From: Triparma columacea
Taxonomy: Eukaryota > Sar > Bolidophyceae > Parmales > Triparmaceae
DNA length: 22,322 nucleotides
Assembly: GCA_030267965.1 (NCBI GenBank)
Contig: BRYA01000514.1
Span: 1 to 22,322, forward strand
Reading direction: 5' to 3'
The position numbers and the translations under genes are program-made. Shown piece after piece: positions 1 to 11,600 of this stretch (positions within the stretch are counted from its first letter, which is position 1; the number at the start of each line of letters is the position of its first letter). The notes beneath the pieces are model-generated. The model worked only from the letters and a program-made list of their open reading frames with translations, ran no database searches and had not been told where the DNA came from.

Positions 1-332
1 CCCCCCCCCCCCCCCCCCTCCTTTCCCCCCTCACACACACATTTGACGATGCAGGTAAGGAAGGAAGGAAAGAAGGAGAGGTATTGCAAAGTCTTTGAGA
101 TGTTGAATGTTGTTTGTTCCAAGGATGTAAATATACCAAAAGTATGTGATTGTATGATATGCGACGTGCATTTCGGAGACACGCGCAATGATATAACGCC
201 AGATACTTAACCGGCTGCCAAACGACCATACTGAGGAACAAACACATGACAACAACAAGTTGTTATTACTTCACACTGTACCTTCCTGTCGAAGAGTCAC
301 CTAACACACGTCTCCCCCCCCCCTCTCTACAG
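1..332 (+). other. 5' edge: homopolymer, possible exon remnant and myosin intron
   Basis: The window opens with 18 C residues, which suggests an assembly break. A strong donor, GCAG|GTAAGG, lies at 51-56. Reading back from it gives an open frame ending T-F-D-D-A plus one base, which joins in phase to the exon that starts at 333. Bases 1-54 may therefore be the end of a coding exon and 55-332 an intron ending in CTCTCTACAG. However, 1-54 is also pyrimidine-rich like an acceptor tract, so the remnant exon is uncertain. I see no other gene here. Confidence 0.45.
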
Positions 333-3151
333 GGTCCCACTCAACCCTCGAGTCCTCGCGGTCGCTGGTCCTTCGGTCTACCACGGTGTACCTCCAGTCC
401 TTCCTCAGGTGCTCGGTCGTCGGTCGGATATACAGGAGGCACAGGGCGGCCGCCGGGACCTGCCAGAGGTACTGGAGGGGGTTTAGGGGGAGGGGGAGGG
501 CGAGGGGTGTTAGGGAGGGGAGGGCGGGTGCGGAACTTGTCAGGGCCCTCAGGGGGATGGTGAAGAGGAGGATCTACCGAAGGCTGAGGGGGGCGGTGGC
601 GGCGATCCAGAGGAGGCACAGGAGGAGGGCGGGGGAGAGGGAAAGGGCGGCCAGGGAGGTGCAGAGGGTCTGGAGGGGGTGGTACGAGCAGGGGAGGTAC
701 TGGGGGTTCGTCAAGTGCATGGTGGCGCTGCAGGCGAGGGCGAGGGCGAGGAGGGCGAAGGGGGTCCTGAAGGAACTGAAATCTGACGCCAAGAGCGTGG
801 ACAAGATGGCCAAGGAGGTCGAGAAGGGAAAGGGGGAGATCCTGGCCCTCAGGAGGATGCTGAAGGAGAGGGAAGACGGGAGGAGGAGGGTCGAGGAAGG
901 GCATAGTAGAAGGGACGGGCTGGAGGAGGAGGTGAAGGTGTGGAAAGAGAGGGCTGCCGCGCTCGAGAGGGACGCGGTGGCCGCTAGGGTCAAGAGCCAG
1001 AGGAAGATGGAGGAGGAGCTAGCCAAGGTCAGGAGGGAACTCAGGGATGAGAGGGGCAGGAGGGTCAGGGCTGAGGCTGAGCTCGTCAGGATCAGGGCCA
1101 AGGCCGAGGGCATCGACATCTCTGACATTAACATCGAAGGTAACCTGAGCTCGTACGACGAGGAGACGGACGAGTGGACGGACGAGGAGACTGAGGACAA
1201 CGACATATCGGAGGGGGAAGAGGGAGGAGGCAGGAGGCTGAAGAGCCCCACGCCGAGGAGCCCGGGCCGCGGGGTGCTCAAGAGAAAGGTGAGGAGGGGG
1301 GGAGGGGGAGGGGGAGAGAGGAGGAAACCTTTATTATGAACTAAAGGAATAACACGATCTAACGCCGCCGGCTCACTCTCTCTCTCTCTCTGGGTCGCAG
1401 TCGAGCTCTGAGATTGGGAGCAGGATTCGGGATAACATCTACCTGAATAGCAGGAAGCTCATTGAGGACAGCGCCAAGTCGATCAACAGGGCTGGGTCGG
1501 AGGACTGGGGGAGGAGGTGGGACGAGGATGGGGGAGAGAGGGAGGGGGACAGCAGGATGGAGAAGGTTCTGAGGATGAGGTGAGTCACACCGATGAGGGT
1601 TATATCTATATTTGCATTCCCTCCCCCAACGCCCGCTCGTTTTGCTGCACGTTTCATTCACCGCCCGTTCATTTCGCTGCCCGCTCCTCCCACTGCACTC
1701 ATTTCCTCCCCCCCCTCCCCTCCCCTCCCCCCTCTTTTCCTCTATTCGCGCGTTCCTGGAAAGCAGCGGCGGGAGAGGCGGAGGCGGCGCGTTGGAGAAC
1801 AAGTCCTCGCAGTCTATGGCCCTGGCCTCCCCGGCCGCCCTCCCCCCCAGCGCGAACGCTTTCAGCCTCTTCAAGAAGAAGCGGGGGGGGGGACTCACTG
1901 TCGCGACGAAGGAGAGAACGCAAATTGATGTCGGAAAATATTGGAGCATCAACAGCAAGGTTGTCAAATGCATTGCCTTGAGGTGAATTCACAAAGTTGC
2001 ATTACTGCATTCCCCGCCGCCGAAACTTTAGAATTCCTAGGTCCCTACTAACAACAATCATGCCCCTCCCCCCCCCCCCATTCCACCCACCTCAGGGACG
2101 AGCTTCGACGTTTCGAGGTGACGCAAGGAGGTTTCGTGACAACGTTCGTCGCTGGTTTTCCGTGCTCCTTGTGGGTCGCGACAAGGGACGAAGACGAGGA
2201 GGAGGAAGAGCACGACGAGTGGGTCGTCAAGGGGATCGCAGTCGAGGTCAAGCTCCTGGGGATGGGAGCAGAGGAGGAGGTGAGGGTTAAGAGGGGGGGG
2301 GGGGTCCCATCTTCGACGCGTACGTAACTAACTCCCCAACTCAAACTACCCCGCAGGACAACAAGAACTATCTTGCTTCCTCCATCTCCTTCGCGACCAA
2401 ACCGGGGTACCTAAGGAGGAGCTCGGTCTTTGGGGCCTTGACCGGAAAGACGGGGGGAGACAAGGTCATTAGTGACCTACCCTTCCACGAGATTGTCGAC
2501 ATCAGGGCCGGGGTCATGGGGGGTGAGGGCGAAATCCCTGGGAGCAAGGCTGGCAAGGTTGTGGACTCTGTGTCGTCCTCGCATCTGTTCCTGACGATTC
2601 TCACGGTAGCGACACCACTTCACCCCCCGAGGTCGGTACTCCTTAGGTTCAAGACGAGACAGGAGAGGAATGACGTCTTGGGGGGGTTGAGGATGATGAT
2701 GGCCGAGGGTTGGGTGAAGGAGAAGGCCTTCAACGGCAAGTCCCTCTCTCCGGCCAGCTCTCCGAATTCGAATTACTCCATCTTCAAGAAGAAGGGTGCG
2801 GCGGCGAACGGGGGGTTCGAGACGCCAAAGTCAGCCACCAAGGTCTACGGAAGTGGGGGAGAGCATGGAGCGAAGACGATGGTCCTCCTCGAGGACGTCA
2901 ACTCTCAGCTCAGCAAGGAGAGGAGCAACTACGAGCGGTTACTCATTCAACTCCTCCAGTCTAGTTTCGACCTCGCAAGCAAGGAAGAGGAACTCGCTAA
3001 GTTCAAGAAGAGAATGGTGGAGAGCGAGAAAGGAGCCGGAAGAGTGGACGACAAGGTGCTGATGCAATTGAGCAAGAAGCTCGAGACCCTCCTGATCGAT
3101 AACGAGGACCTAAGGGAGCAGAACCAGCGTCTACTTAAGGAATGCAAATAA
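333..3151 (+). CDS. Myosin-like protein, neck and tail (5' partial)
   Basis: Five exons are supported: 333-1288, 1401-1579, 1767-1982, 2096-2279 and 2357-3151 (stop TAA). All have GT-AG introns and consistent phase, giving 775 visible residues. The start resembles a myosin converter-neck junction (LESSRSLVLR, then VYLQSFLR). It is followed by about three to four IQ-like segments at residues 38-57, 87-105 and 106-145, which would bind calmodulin-type light chains. A charged coiled coil (about 145-240) and an acidic Asp/Glu-rich stretch follow. Exons 4-5 (about 452-610) look like a PH-type fold, with alternating hydrophobic strands and a final helix, but that call is weak. A second coiled coil ends the protein. 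The motor head would lie upstream, outside the window. Acceptor 1766 is a NAGNAG site (aagcag). If not a myosin, it is another IQ/coiled-coil protein. Confidence 0.7.
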
Positions 3152-3172
3152 GCTTGGAAAACCAAAGTTATA

Positions 3173-3824
3173 ATGTTCCGTCTACTACTTTTGACTATCA
3201 TCCCAGCGTTGTCGTTGTCCTTCAACTTTCCTGGAACGCACACGGGCGTTGTTTTGAAGCCCAGTGAACGTGTGGTTGCCCTGAAACCTAAACATCTTGC
3301 CCCTGCAGCTTTCGTAACCTTCAGCCCCCTAATTGCCCTTGCTGAAGAGGTAAGATCTTTCAAATATGTGCATCCAAGGCTCTAAGTGATAATGATACGT
3401 CGAAGAGGGGGGTATTTGTCCATCATAACTCCATATTCAAAGAAATTGCAGGGGTCGGGTGGCGAAAGCCCTTGACACCATGTCTGTATATGCACTTACA
3501 CGGCCCTCCCACAATATTCGATCAGGTTGTTGACGACTATGAGTACGGTAAGGTCAACGCTCCCATAGGTATCGCTTGGGGTGTGGGTGTCTTGGCAATC
3601 GCAACTTCTCTCTTGCCACTTCTCCTCAAGGGTGGGGAGGAGGCTCTTGATGACATGCGTGAGAACGAAGGTTATGTGAGTATCGAGCTGGTGGGAATGT
3701 GCATCTATTATCGACAAGTGCTAACGTATCGTTTCCCCCACCCTCTCTCTCTCTCTCTCCATCCATTACGCAGAGCTTTGGCAAAGGAAGGGACATGTTG
3801 GGGAAGAATAGGAAGGGAAAGTGA
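3173..3824 (+). CDS. Small plastid-targeted single-TM protein, function unknown
   Basis: Three exons, 3173-3349, 3526-3675 and 3774-3824, all in phase 0, encode 125 aa. Residues 1-17 form a hydrophobic signal peptide (MFRLLLLTIIPALSLS). A Phe-containing basic stretch follows (FNFPGTHTGVVLKPSERVV), the pattern of bipartite plastid targeting in algae with secondary red plastids. A second hydrophobic segment ending in A-L-A-E-E may be a thylakoid-transfer signal. The mature part has an acidic start (VVDDYEYGKVNAPIG), one membrane helix (IAWGVGVLAIATSLLPLLL) and a charged tail rich in Gly and Lys. It resembles a small thylakoid membrane protein, but I do not recognise a named subunit. The ATG lies 21 bp after the stop codon of the myosin-like gene. 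AATAAA at 3955-3960 is a plausible poly(A) signal. Confidence 0.75.
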
Positions 3825-4217
3825 GCTGCGAGGAGTGTGTCGTTTAGTGTGTATATAGTAGTGCAGGTGGGGGGGTTGGGTTGGAATCAAAGTGTCAATC
3901 TGAAGGTGGTGTAAGAAGCAAGTCATCGTCTGCGTCCTTGTTTGCGCCATGAATAATAAAGCGTTTTTTCCTTTCTTTCGGAAGTCCTTCTGCCGTGCCT
4001 GCCGTTGCAATGGGGTGTTGAACAGAAACCGACCTCTCATAACATTTTCGAGACTTTGTCTTCATTCCTTTCTTCGTCACTCACTCCAGGGTTTCTCTGG
4101 ATTCTTTTTTCCACTCACAACAGCAAACAGCAAACATCTTCAAACCCACTCCGCACTTCAACCAAACCGATCCTCACCCAGTACGACCCTGATACGCCCG
4201 TCTCATTCTCATCCCAC
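3825..4217. other. Intergenic region between plastid-protein and RING/TRAF genes
   Basis: No coding potential is supported across these 393 bp. It holds the 3' UTR of the upstream gene, with AATAAA at 3955-3960, and presumably the promoter and 5' UTR of the RING/TRAF gene. The stretch after 4090 stays open in the RING/TRAF frame but lacks an upstream ATG. No TATA box or repeat stands out. Confidence 0.5.
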
Positions 4218-5597
4218 ATGGAGTCCTCCGGGGTTGATCTGTCGCATTTTGTCCACCCGAAATATATCTCGAAAAATTTCATCTGCCCAATAACCCAGAG
4301 TGTGCTTCCATTTAAGGGGACAGTGAGTGGGTGGGGGGGAAGAGTTGGGGATGATCAAGCTCATAGAGATGATGAACACATCCCTAACACACACCCCTCT
4401 CTCCTCCTCCTCTCCCCTCTTCCCCAGGTCATGACCCCCTGCGAACATCTTTTCTGCGAAGATGCGTTACTTGAGTGGCTCTTGCGGAGCTCTAAGTGTC
4501 CTGTTTGCAATACTGTGTTGGATCCAGAATCGATTAGGGTGAGAGATGCAGTTGTGGGCGACATAAAAAGAGTTTGGAGTGATATATATTCTAACCTGTC
4601 GCCATAAACCCGTCCTCAGAAACCTAACAGAGTGATAGTCAACATGTTAGCGGAACTTGAACGATTCTGCCCAAATCGCCAAAGAGGCTGCCTTTGGACG
4701 GGTCCTAACGAAGCGGTTGAGCACCACCTCGCTTCGGATTGCTCACACAAAAAGGAGGAGGGTTTGGGGTTCCTAAAGAACCTCGTGGAGCAGCTTCGAA
4801 TCGATAACCATGCGCTCAAGGAGGAGGCAAAGAAGAAAGATGAGGAGATTCACTCATTGAAGATTGCTTGCTCGCGGAATTCTGGCGGGGAGGGCAACGA
4901 TTACATCATGCAGCAGGTGAGATTAGACCGAAAGTTAAAACTGAGCAGACCGCCGAGCGTCGTGTTTATTTTATATTTCGTGTATTCTCTAATCCTTTCG
5001 CTCGTCCCGTGCAGCTGGAGGAAAAGGAACAGGAGTGTGCGATACTTAGACGAAAATTGCAAGTTCTCGAGCTCTCTCTCGCTCCTCACGTTCCGCCTAA
5101 CTTCTTCCGTCCCTATGACCCCGACCATGGACATTCCACGAGCGAGGGCGAGAGCGACGACAATGGAGGTCTCAGCAACACTGATAATGATGGTGATGTT
5201 TCTTCAATCGGCACCGTCCATAGAAGGAGGACGATATCGAGGCATGAAAGGCACGAGAGGCATGAGAGACATGATAGGAGCTCTCGAAGGCACAAGAAGA
5301 GCTCCAGTCGTGAGAGCAATGACAGCGACGTGAGAAGGATTGCGGGCCTTAAGGAAGCGAAAGAAAAGGTGCGTGTAATTGATAAAGGGTAAAGCGGAGT
5401 AGCGCATCATCGACAACACCTCAAACCTCAAATCCCTGCAATCGTTGACACACTCGCCACAGTTGGAACGGGGGGGGGGGAAGAAGGATAGCGGAGGCGG
5501 AGGTTTCGCTGAAGAGAACGAAAAGCAAGAAGAGGACAGCGACAGCGACAGCGACAGCGAGGATCATCAACGGGAAGGAAGAGGAATTACGCTCTAA
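4218..5597 (+). CDS. RING/TRAF-type zinc finger protein, probable E3 ubiquitin ligase
   Basis: Five exons, 4218-4322, 4428-4538, 4620-4916, 5015-5368 and 5463-5597, all split in phase 0, encode 333 aa. The RING-like module has C23-P-I-T26, C40-E-H42-L-F-C45 and C59-P-V-C62. The second zinc site (C40, H42, C59, C62) is complete. The usual second and sixth ligands are T26 and A48, so the first site is degraded, as in SP-RING or half-RING folds. A TRAF-type finger follows: C89-P-x5-G-C96, H108-L, C113. The junction between them (KPNRVIVNMLAEL) is typical of RNF41/NRDP1-like ligases. Next come a coiled coil (about 118-190), a His/Arg/Glu repeat (RHERHERHERHD), a Ser/Arg-rich part, and a DSDSDSDSE tail. 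It probably ubiquitinates unknown substrates. ATG 4218 is the first available start in frame. Confidence 0.82.
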
Positions 5598-5627
5598 CAG
5601 AGGCTCTTTTTTGGAAATACAAATAAT

Positions 5628-8600
5628 TTAGAAGAAGTTGGACATCTTTCTGTTCGCCCCTCCCGCTCCTCCACTACTCTTGTCCCTCAACGATCTACTT
5701 CTTGCACCCAAGTTGTACGTTGTGTAGGAGTTTGACCTTGCTGAATTTCCCCCCCCTCCGCCCCCTCCCCCACCATCATTGCTACTCCAGACCAACCTCC
5801 CCCCGCCTCCTCCGTTTCCTCCTCCCGAAGCCGGAGGCTGTGCGCTGAAACCACTGCTATTTCCTCCTCCATTTCCACCTCCGCCTGCAACACTCGGCTG
5901 AAAGCCTGCAAAGGACTCAAAATTCACGGCGGTCAACTTGACAGTGGTCTTAGGGTACGGGAGCATGACCCCCCCTCCCCCGTTGTTCCCATTGGAACCT
6001 TTTCCCCCTCCTCTAAAGAACTGCTGCTGCTCTAGTTGGATTTGGTGCGGGCTCGCGTCCCTGACGTTTCCGTGCATGGGCATTCCAAAATTATTTACGG
6101 AGACGGGTTGGTGGTGGCTCGTCATTGCGCCGTTGTTAGCCTGGATAAGGTGCTGCTGGAGGAAGTTGCCGACCCCTGCCATTGAGGCCCCTGTCATTAA
6201 GCCCCCCATGTTGTTGGCCAAACCCCCCCCTCCTCCGCCCGACATAAGGTGAAGGGCCCTTTCTCTCTCCTCCGCCCCTACCTCCCTTCCATCGATTATC
6301 CTAATGTTGGGAAACATGTTCACCACGGAGGTTCGATAAAGCTGCTTGCGTGTCACAGGGTTGTTCACGAAGCTGCGGCGGTGCGCGTTAGTGCAGGAAT
6401 TTGCTGTTAGTACATGATACAGATTTGATGATTGCCAAGCCCCCAAAACCCACCCGTCACTTTGCTCACCTGACTTCCTTGGCGTCACAGACACGGCACA
6501 GTTTCTCCAACTCGATAATATCGTTGATGCGATTACCGGCGACGGAGAGTATGGCCAAGTTTGGGAGGACGGGGAAGTTGCTCAAACTCCTCAAGCCGTT
6601 CTCCTCGATCCTCAGGTCTTGAAGCTTCTTCAGGTTTGCGAGCGAGTGAGGTTCAAAGCTCCTGATCCTATTCTTGTCCAAAATCAGCTCCCTCAGCTCT
6701 CCGCAGCTCTGCAGTCCGTCCACCTTGTTAAGGTCGTTGCCTGGTAGATAAAGAGCCTTAAGGTTGGGAAAGTTGTCCAAGTGGAGGTCCCTGATGTTGG
6801 TAATCTTGTTGTAGCCAAGGTGAAGGATTTCGAGGTTATGGAGCTCGAGGGAAGGCAAGGGTTGCGTTGATGTGTAGCTATTTACGGAGTGGAGGGAGGC
6901 AGTAGAGCTCGAAAAGCTAAGGCTTGCCTTGCTGGAAGAGTGCTTCATGCCATCCTCTGTGGACCTCCTAGGGCCAAAAATGCCCTCGATCCTGTTGTAG
7001 TTTAGCCTGAGAATGGAGAGACTGCGCAACCCAGTTAGGGACTCTAGGGAGCTCATGTGGTTGTTGTCCAAGTTGATCTCCCTCAGGTTTTTGAAGTCTG
7101 GGAGGCCCAATACTTCCACGTCCCGAAGCTTACAGCCGGTAAGGTTGATCTCTCGGATGTGCTCAAAGAAAGTGTGCCCGACCTTATCGGCTACCATCTC
7201 TTTCGTGAGCTTCCCGCAGTACTTTTCCTTGGCACCTGCGGCTTCCGCCTGGCTGACCCCCACGCCGTCCAAGACCTTGAGCTTTTTCACCCTGTAAATG
7301 ATGAAGAGGCGGTAGGTGGGCTCGACGCTGCAGAAGGGGTTTCCAGATACGTCGAGGATGATCAAACGGGGAAGCACCTTCAAGTGGTTTATCTCCGAGA
7401 TGTCCTCGATGGCATTGTTTCCCATGTAAAGTTCCATCAGCGACGGAACATCCTGGAGGGGCTTGAAGGAGGTGATCTCGTTGTTCTCCAAAGACAACTG
7501 CGTGAGTTTGGCGAACATGTCCATTGGGGGGATCTTGGTGATCCTGTTGTGTCCCAACTCGAGTTTTTTCAGTCGAACCAGGCTGAAGATGTTCTCGATA
7601 GAGGTAATTCTGTTATTCTCGAGACTCAAGTCTTCAAGTCTGAGGTTCTTGTCGAGGCCTTCGATTACTGATATATCATTTTCAGAAAGGCAGCACCGTC
7701 TCAAGTTGTGCAAATGCTGTTGAGGGGTGGTTGGTAAGTCGGTCGTTTGCCTACTTTCAAAAATAGACTATGGATCTGGGTCTTTTCGCCCCTCTCTCAT
7801 CTCACCTCAAGCCCCGATATGTAATCCAAATGCTGGTTGGAAAGGTCCAGCTCTTCTATCCTGTTCATCCACTCTATGCCTTCCCCCGCCCCCTCGCGGA
7901 GCCCTGGTCTATCGCCGTCGATGCCACTCTTACTAGTACCGAAACCAAACTGCTTGATCATCTTTGCAGTCAACGTCCGGGCGCTCGGACTAAGGAGCAA
8001 GTTCCTCCGATCGTGATCAGTGACCAGATTCGAGTCAAGACACTTGATGTTCTTGATGTGCTGGAAGATCTGGGTCTTGTAACTCCTCACCTTGCTGATG
8101 GGGTTGTTGGACAGATCCAGGACCTCCAGGTTGTAGGTATCATTGGCGAGGACGTGAATGTCCTCCAGCCTGTTTAGAAGATTGTTGTTTAGCTGGATAT
8201 TCTTGAGTTTAGAGAGGCCTTCGAGGCCAGTGATGCGCTTGATAAAATTAAACCCAAGTTCCAGACGTTGGAGATTTTTGAGGGACGATAGGTTTTCAAT
8301 CCTGTTGAGCTCGTTGAAAGACATTATTAGCACCTCGAGGGAGGAGCACGAGCTCAGGTTCTCAATCTTTCTGAGACAGTGGCCGTGGAGGTTCAGGTAC
8401 ATGATCTTGGAAAGTGAAGTGGAGGATGAAAAGTTCGTGATGGATTCCTCGGTCATGAGGAACAGCTTCGATTTGGGTGGAATCTTGGGAGACATTGAAA
8501 TAGCCTTGGAGTACAGGTCGTCCCTTGCCTTAGAGTAATTGTCACAGGACTTTTCAATAGTCTCTGTGAAGGAGGAGAGGGGAAAGAGGAACGGAATCAT

Positions 8601-11600
8601 GTCGATGCACTCCAGCTCGGTTGGATCTTTGACACCACCGAGCTTTCTAACCAATTCCTTCTTCATCAAATTAAGCGCATTGCTTCGCTCCGCCTCGGAC
8701 TCCCCGTAGAATTCCGGCCGGAGGTACTCGAAGTCGATGAGGTACTCAGGTAGTGCCAGAGCAGGATTGAAAACGTGCCACCGCTTAGGTTGGTGGTTCG
8801 ATGACGGTGGCTGCCCGTTCGTTTCGGATGATGCATCGGCTGCTGCAGAGATTGGGTTGGAGGAATTCGGGGAGGCAACGCTGTGGAAGGCAGAATTGAA
8901 GTTATTGAAATCGCTAGCGTTGATTCTATCCGTCGGAGAAAGGGGAGGAGGGATTTCCTGCCTCTCTCCAACGAAAGTCTTGACGAGGAGTATTTGGCCG
9001 GTTATTGGGGGGCGCACGGGAGCGTCGAGTGCATCCGTGGAGCGAAGGTGTTTGTCTTCCTCCTTCTGCAAATTGCAAAGTGACTGGAGGCGCAAGTCAT
9101 CTGCTCCGTCAATGGTAGAGTGGAGAGTGATTGATTCGTCGCATCCAAAGCTCTTGTACTGCAAGGGGGGGGAGGGGGGGGTATCTTTAGCGTACTCAAT
9201 CGTTGCATTGATAACGCTCGACCATTCTCACCTCCTCCGGCACTCTAAACCCATCCTCTGCAACCCGGATTATCTCGTCGTTCTGCCCAGTCTGTTCCGT
9301 CAGAGAGGGGGGGGTGCCATAAAAAAGGTACTCCAACATGCGCTTGGGAACCTTGCCCGAGGCGGCGGAAGTGTTGTCCTTATCTTTATCCTTGGTCTTG
9401 TCGTCCTTGCCATTGTTATCCTTGTTCAGTATTTCCCTGACAGTAGTCTCGAAGCGATGGCGAAGGAATCGGTTGTGAATACGGGTGATTCGATTGACCC
9501 TCACACTGCCAATCTTGAGCACCCTAAAGTAGTCCTTCTTCATGGAGAGGCGCGAATGGACGAGGTCAATGCAACTGTTGTACCAGACTTCAGTAGAGCT
9601 TCCCTCTTCAACCCTGATGTTGCCACCAGTGTGGAATTCGAGCATGAGTCGCTTAATGGTCGAGGAGGATGTATGAGACATTTCGAGCTTTGCATCATCT
9701 AGGGTTTTCTCCAGTTTCTTGATGTGGGAATTGAGCACGACAATTGCGCTCGACAGGGCATTGATTTTCTTTATCAACGCGGACTCCTGGGAGGGCGTAA
9801 ATGGAAGGATGGGACTGCGAGGGGGATTTGGCGGCGAGGGGGGCGGCGAGCGAAGCGAGTCGCGAGATGGATTGTTAATATGGTTTCGCGAATGTGAAGT
9901 GGGATGGAATGGTTTCGCGAATGTGAAGTGGGATGGAAATGGTTTCGGGAATGTGAAGTGGGATGGAATGGTTTCGGGAATGTGAAGTGGGATGGAATGG
10001 TTTCGCGAATGTGAAGTGGGATGGAAATGGTTTCGGGAATGTGAAGTGGGATGGAATGGTTTCGGGAATGTGAAGTGGGATGGAATGGTTTCGGGAATGT
10101 GAAGTGGGATGGAATGGTTTCGCGAATGTGAAGTGGGATGGAATGGTTTCGCGAATGTTCGTTCCTTCCCTCACCTGTTTTTTGCTTTGGACGTATGGGG
10201 AGGATACTCGTCAAAATTTTGAGGGGATGAGAGCCCGTTGGACGGTACAGGAGAGGAAGTGGGGGAGAGCGACGACGTTGAGTTGGTGGGCGACGCAGTT
10301 GAGTCGACTGACTCTTCCGAGTCTGGCAAATAGGGGATTGGAGGTTGTTGACGGGTTGAGTTAGTTGCTTGCCAACCTCGTTTCAATTTAGATGCTGCTG
10401 TTAGGGCTGCGACCCACCCATCTCCTCACCTGAATCCTCGCCCTCCATGACACTATACCGATTCATTTCAAGGAAGCCCTCAACGTCCTTCTTCTTCTTA
10501 AGGAGCATGTTAAGCGTCACATTGAGGGAAGATAGCTTCTGTTTGAATATTTCCTCCGCCTCGCGCATAACATTGGTTGCGTTGCGCTTCAAGGTCTTCA
10601 TCCTCATGTTGTAATACATTTTCTTCTTCATGTAAATGGACTGGGCAAGAGACTTTGCCTCGTCAGTGATGAGCTCCGCGTCCAGGCGAGTGATCTGGGA
10701 AAGATGGTAGAGGGCATAAGTCTGGTAATTACACAGGGAGCAGACTGGGTTGGATCCAAAGTGGGGATCGTTGAGGAAGAGATTCTGAAGGGTCGTGATA
10801 TTGGATAGCGGGAGCAGCTCCTTGAAACACCCAATGCGGTTGTCAGCGAGGTTGAGATCAGTAAGCTCAGGAAGCTTCGAAATGTGGTCACCTAGGCGTG
10901 GGCGGGGGGGGGAGCGAGGGGGGAGCAGTGAGCGAAGAAGGTTGGAGGTTGGAGGTTGCTGTGCAGTGCAATACAACATTCGAGTAAGTTTACATTCGAG
11001 CAAGTTTCCATTCTCACCTATGCGCTCAATCTTGTTACGACAGAGCCAGAGAGACTTGAGGTTGACAAGGTTGGAAAGGCCACGCAAGGAGTCAAGCCGG
11101 TTATCGTTCAACCAGAGTTGCCTGAGAGAGTCGACATTCTCGAAAGCTGCCTCAAGGTCCGAGTTAGTTAGCTTGTTCCCGGATAAGTGGAGATTTTTTA
11201 GCGATGTGTTGTAACAAAATAAGAGACTCGGGAGAGAACACAACCCGCAGTCTGTCATCCAAAGGGATTCCAGTTGGCTAAGGGAGCTAAATGTGGAAGG
11301 GGAGAGCGTTGTGAGGGTGGGTTGCCTCATAATGGTGAGTGAGACGAGATTCGGAAAGTGGGAGAGAAAGTCGAGGTCCTGCGAGAATGGTGAGGGGGCG
11401 GCGAGCGAAGCGAGCCACGGGAAGGATGGGCGAAGTTGTGTGAGAGAGGCGGCGAGCGATGAGAGAGGCGGCGAGCGATGAGAGAGGCTGCGTCTTGCTG
11501 TTTTCTCATCCTCACCTCTATTCTACAAGCAAAAGTATCTAGGGACATTGTGCGATGGCTAAGAGGGTGGGAGAGGGAGGGTGGGGGGGTCAACACTGAG

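Noticed and set aside
574..1281. Long minus-strand open frame opposite the myosin-like exon
   Set aside because: Shadow of the purine-rich Arg/Glu/Lys coding strand. It gives Ser/Leu-rich low-complexity sequence with no motif.
3444..3525. Acceptor at 3450 for exon 2 of the plastid protein
   Set aside because: It runs into a stop codon within eight codons; the acceptor at 3525 keeps the frame.
4005..4217. N-terminal extension of the RING/TRAF protein
   Set aside because: The frame is open but has no ATG before 4218, and the extra residues show no family similarity.
4539..4607. Read-through end of the RING/TRAF protein at 4607
   Set aside because: Splicing at 4538/4620 joins directly to the KPNRVIVNML and TRAF finger sequence expected after the RING.
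9875..10214. Long minus-strand open frames with Ser/His/Pro repeats across the minisatellite
   Set aside because: They arise from a 29-bp tandem repeat without stops. The region is bounded by LRRC9 splice sites that restore the frame and protein similarity.
11516..11528. A 7-nt micro-exon for LRRC9 exon 2
   Set aside because: A 7-nt exon also fits the phase, but the 43-nt exon 11558-11516 has a far better pyrimidine tract and restores the length seen between conserved motifs in animal LRRC9.
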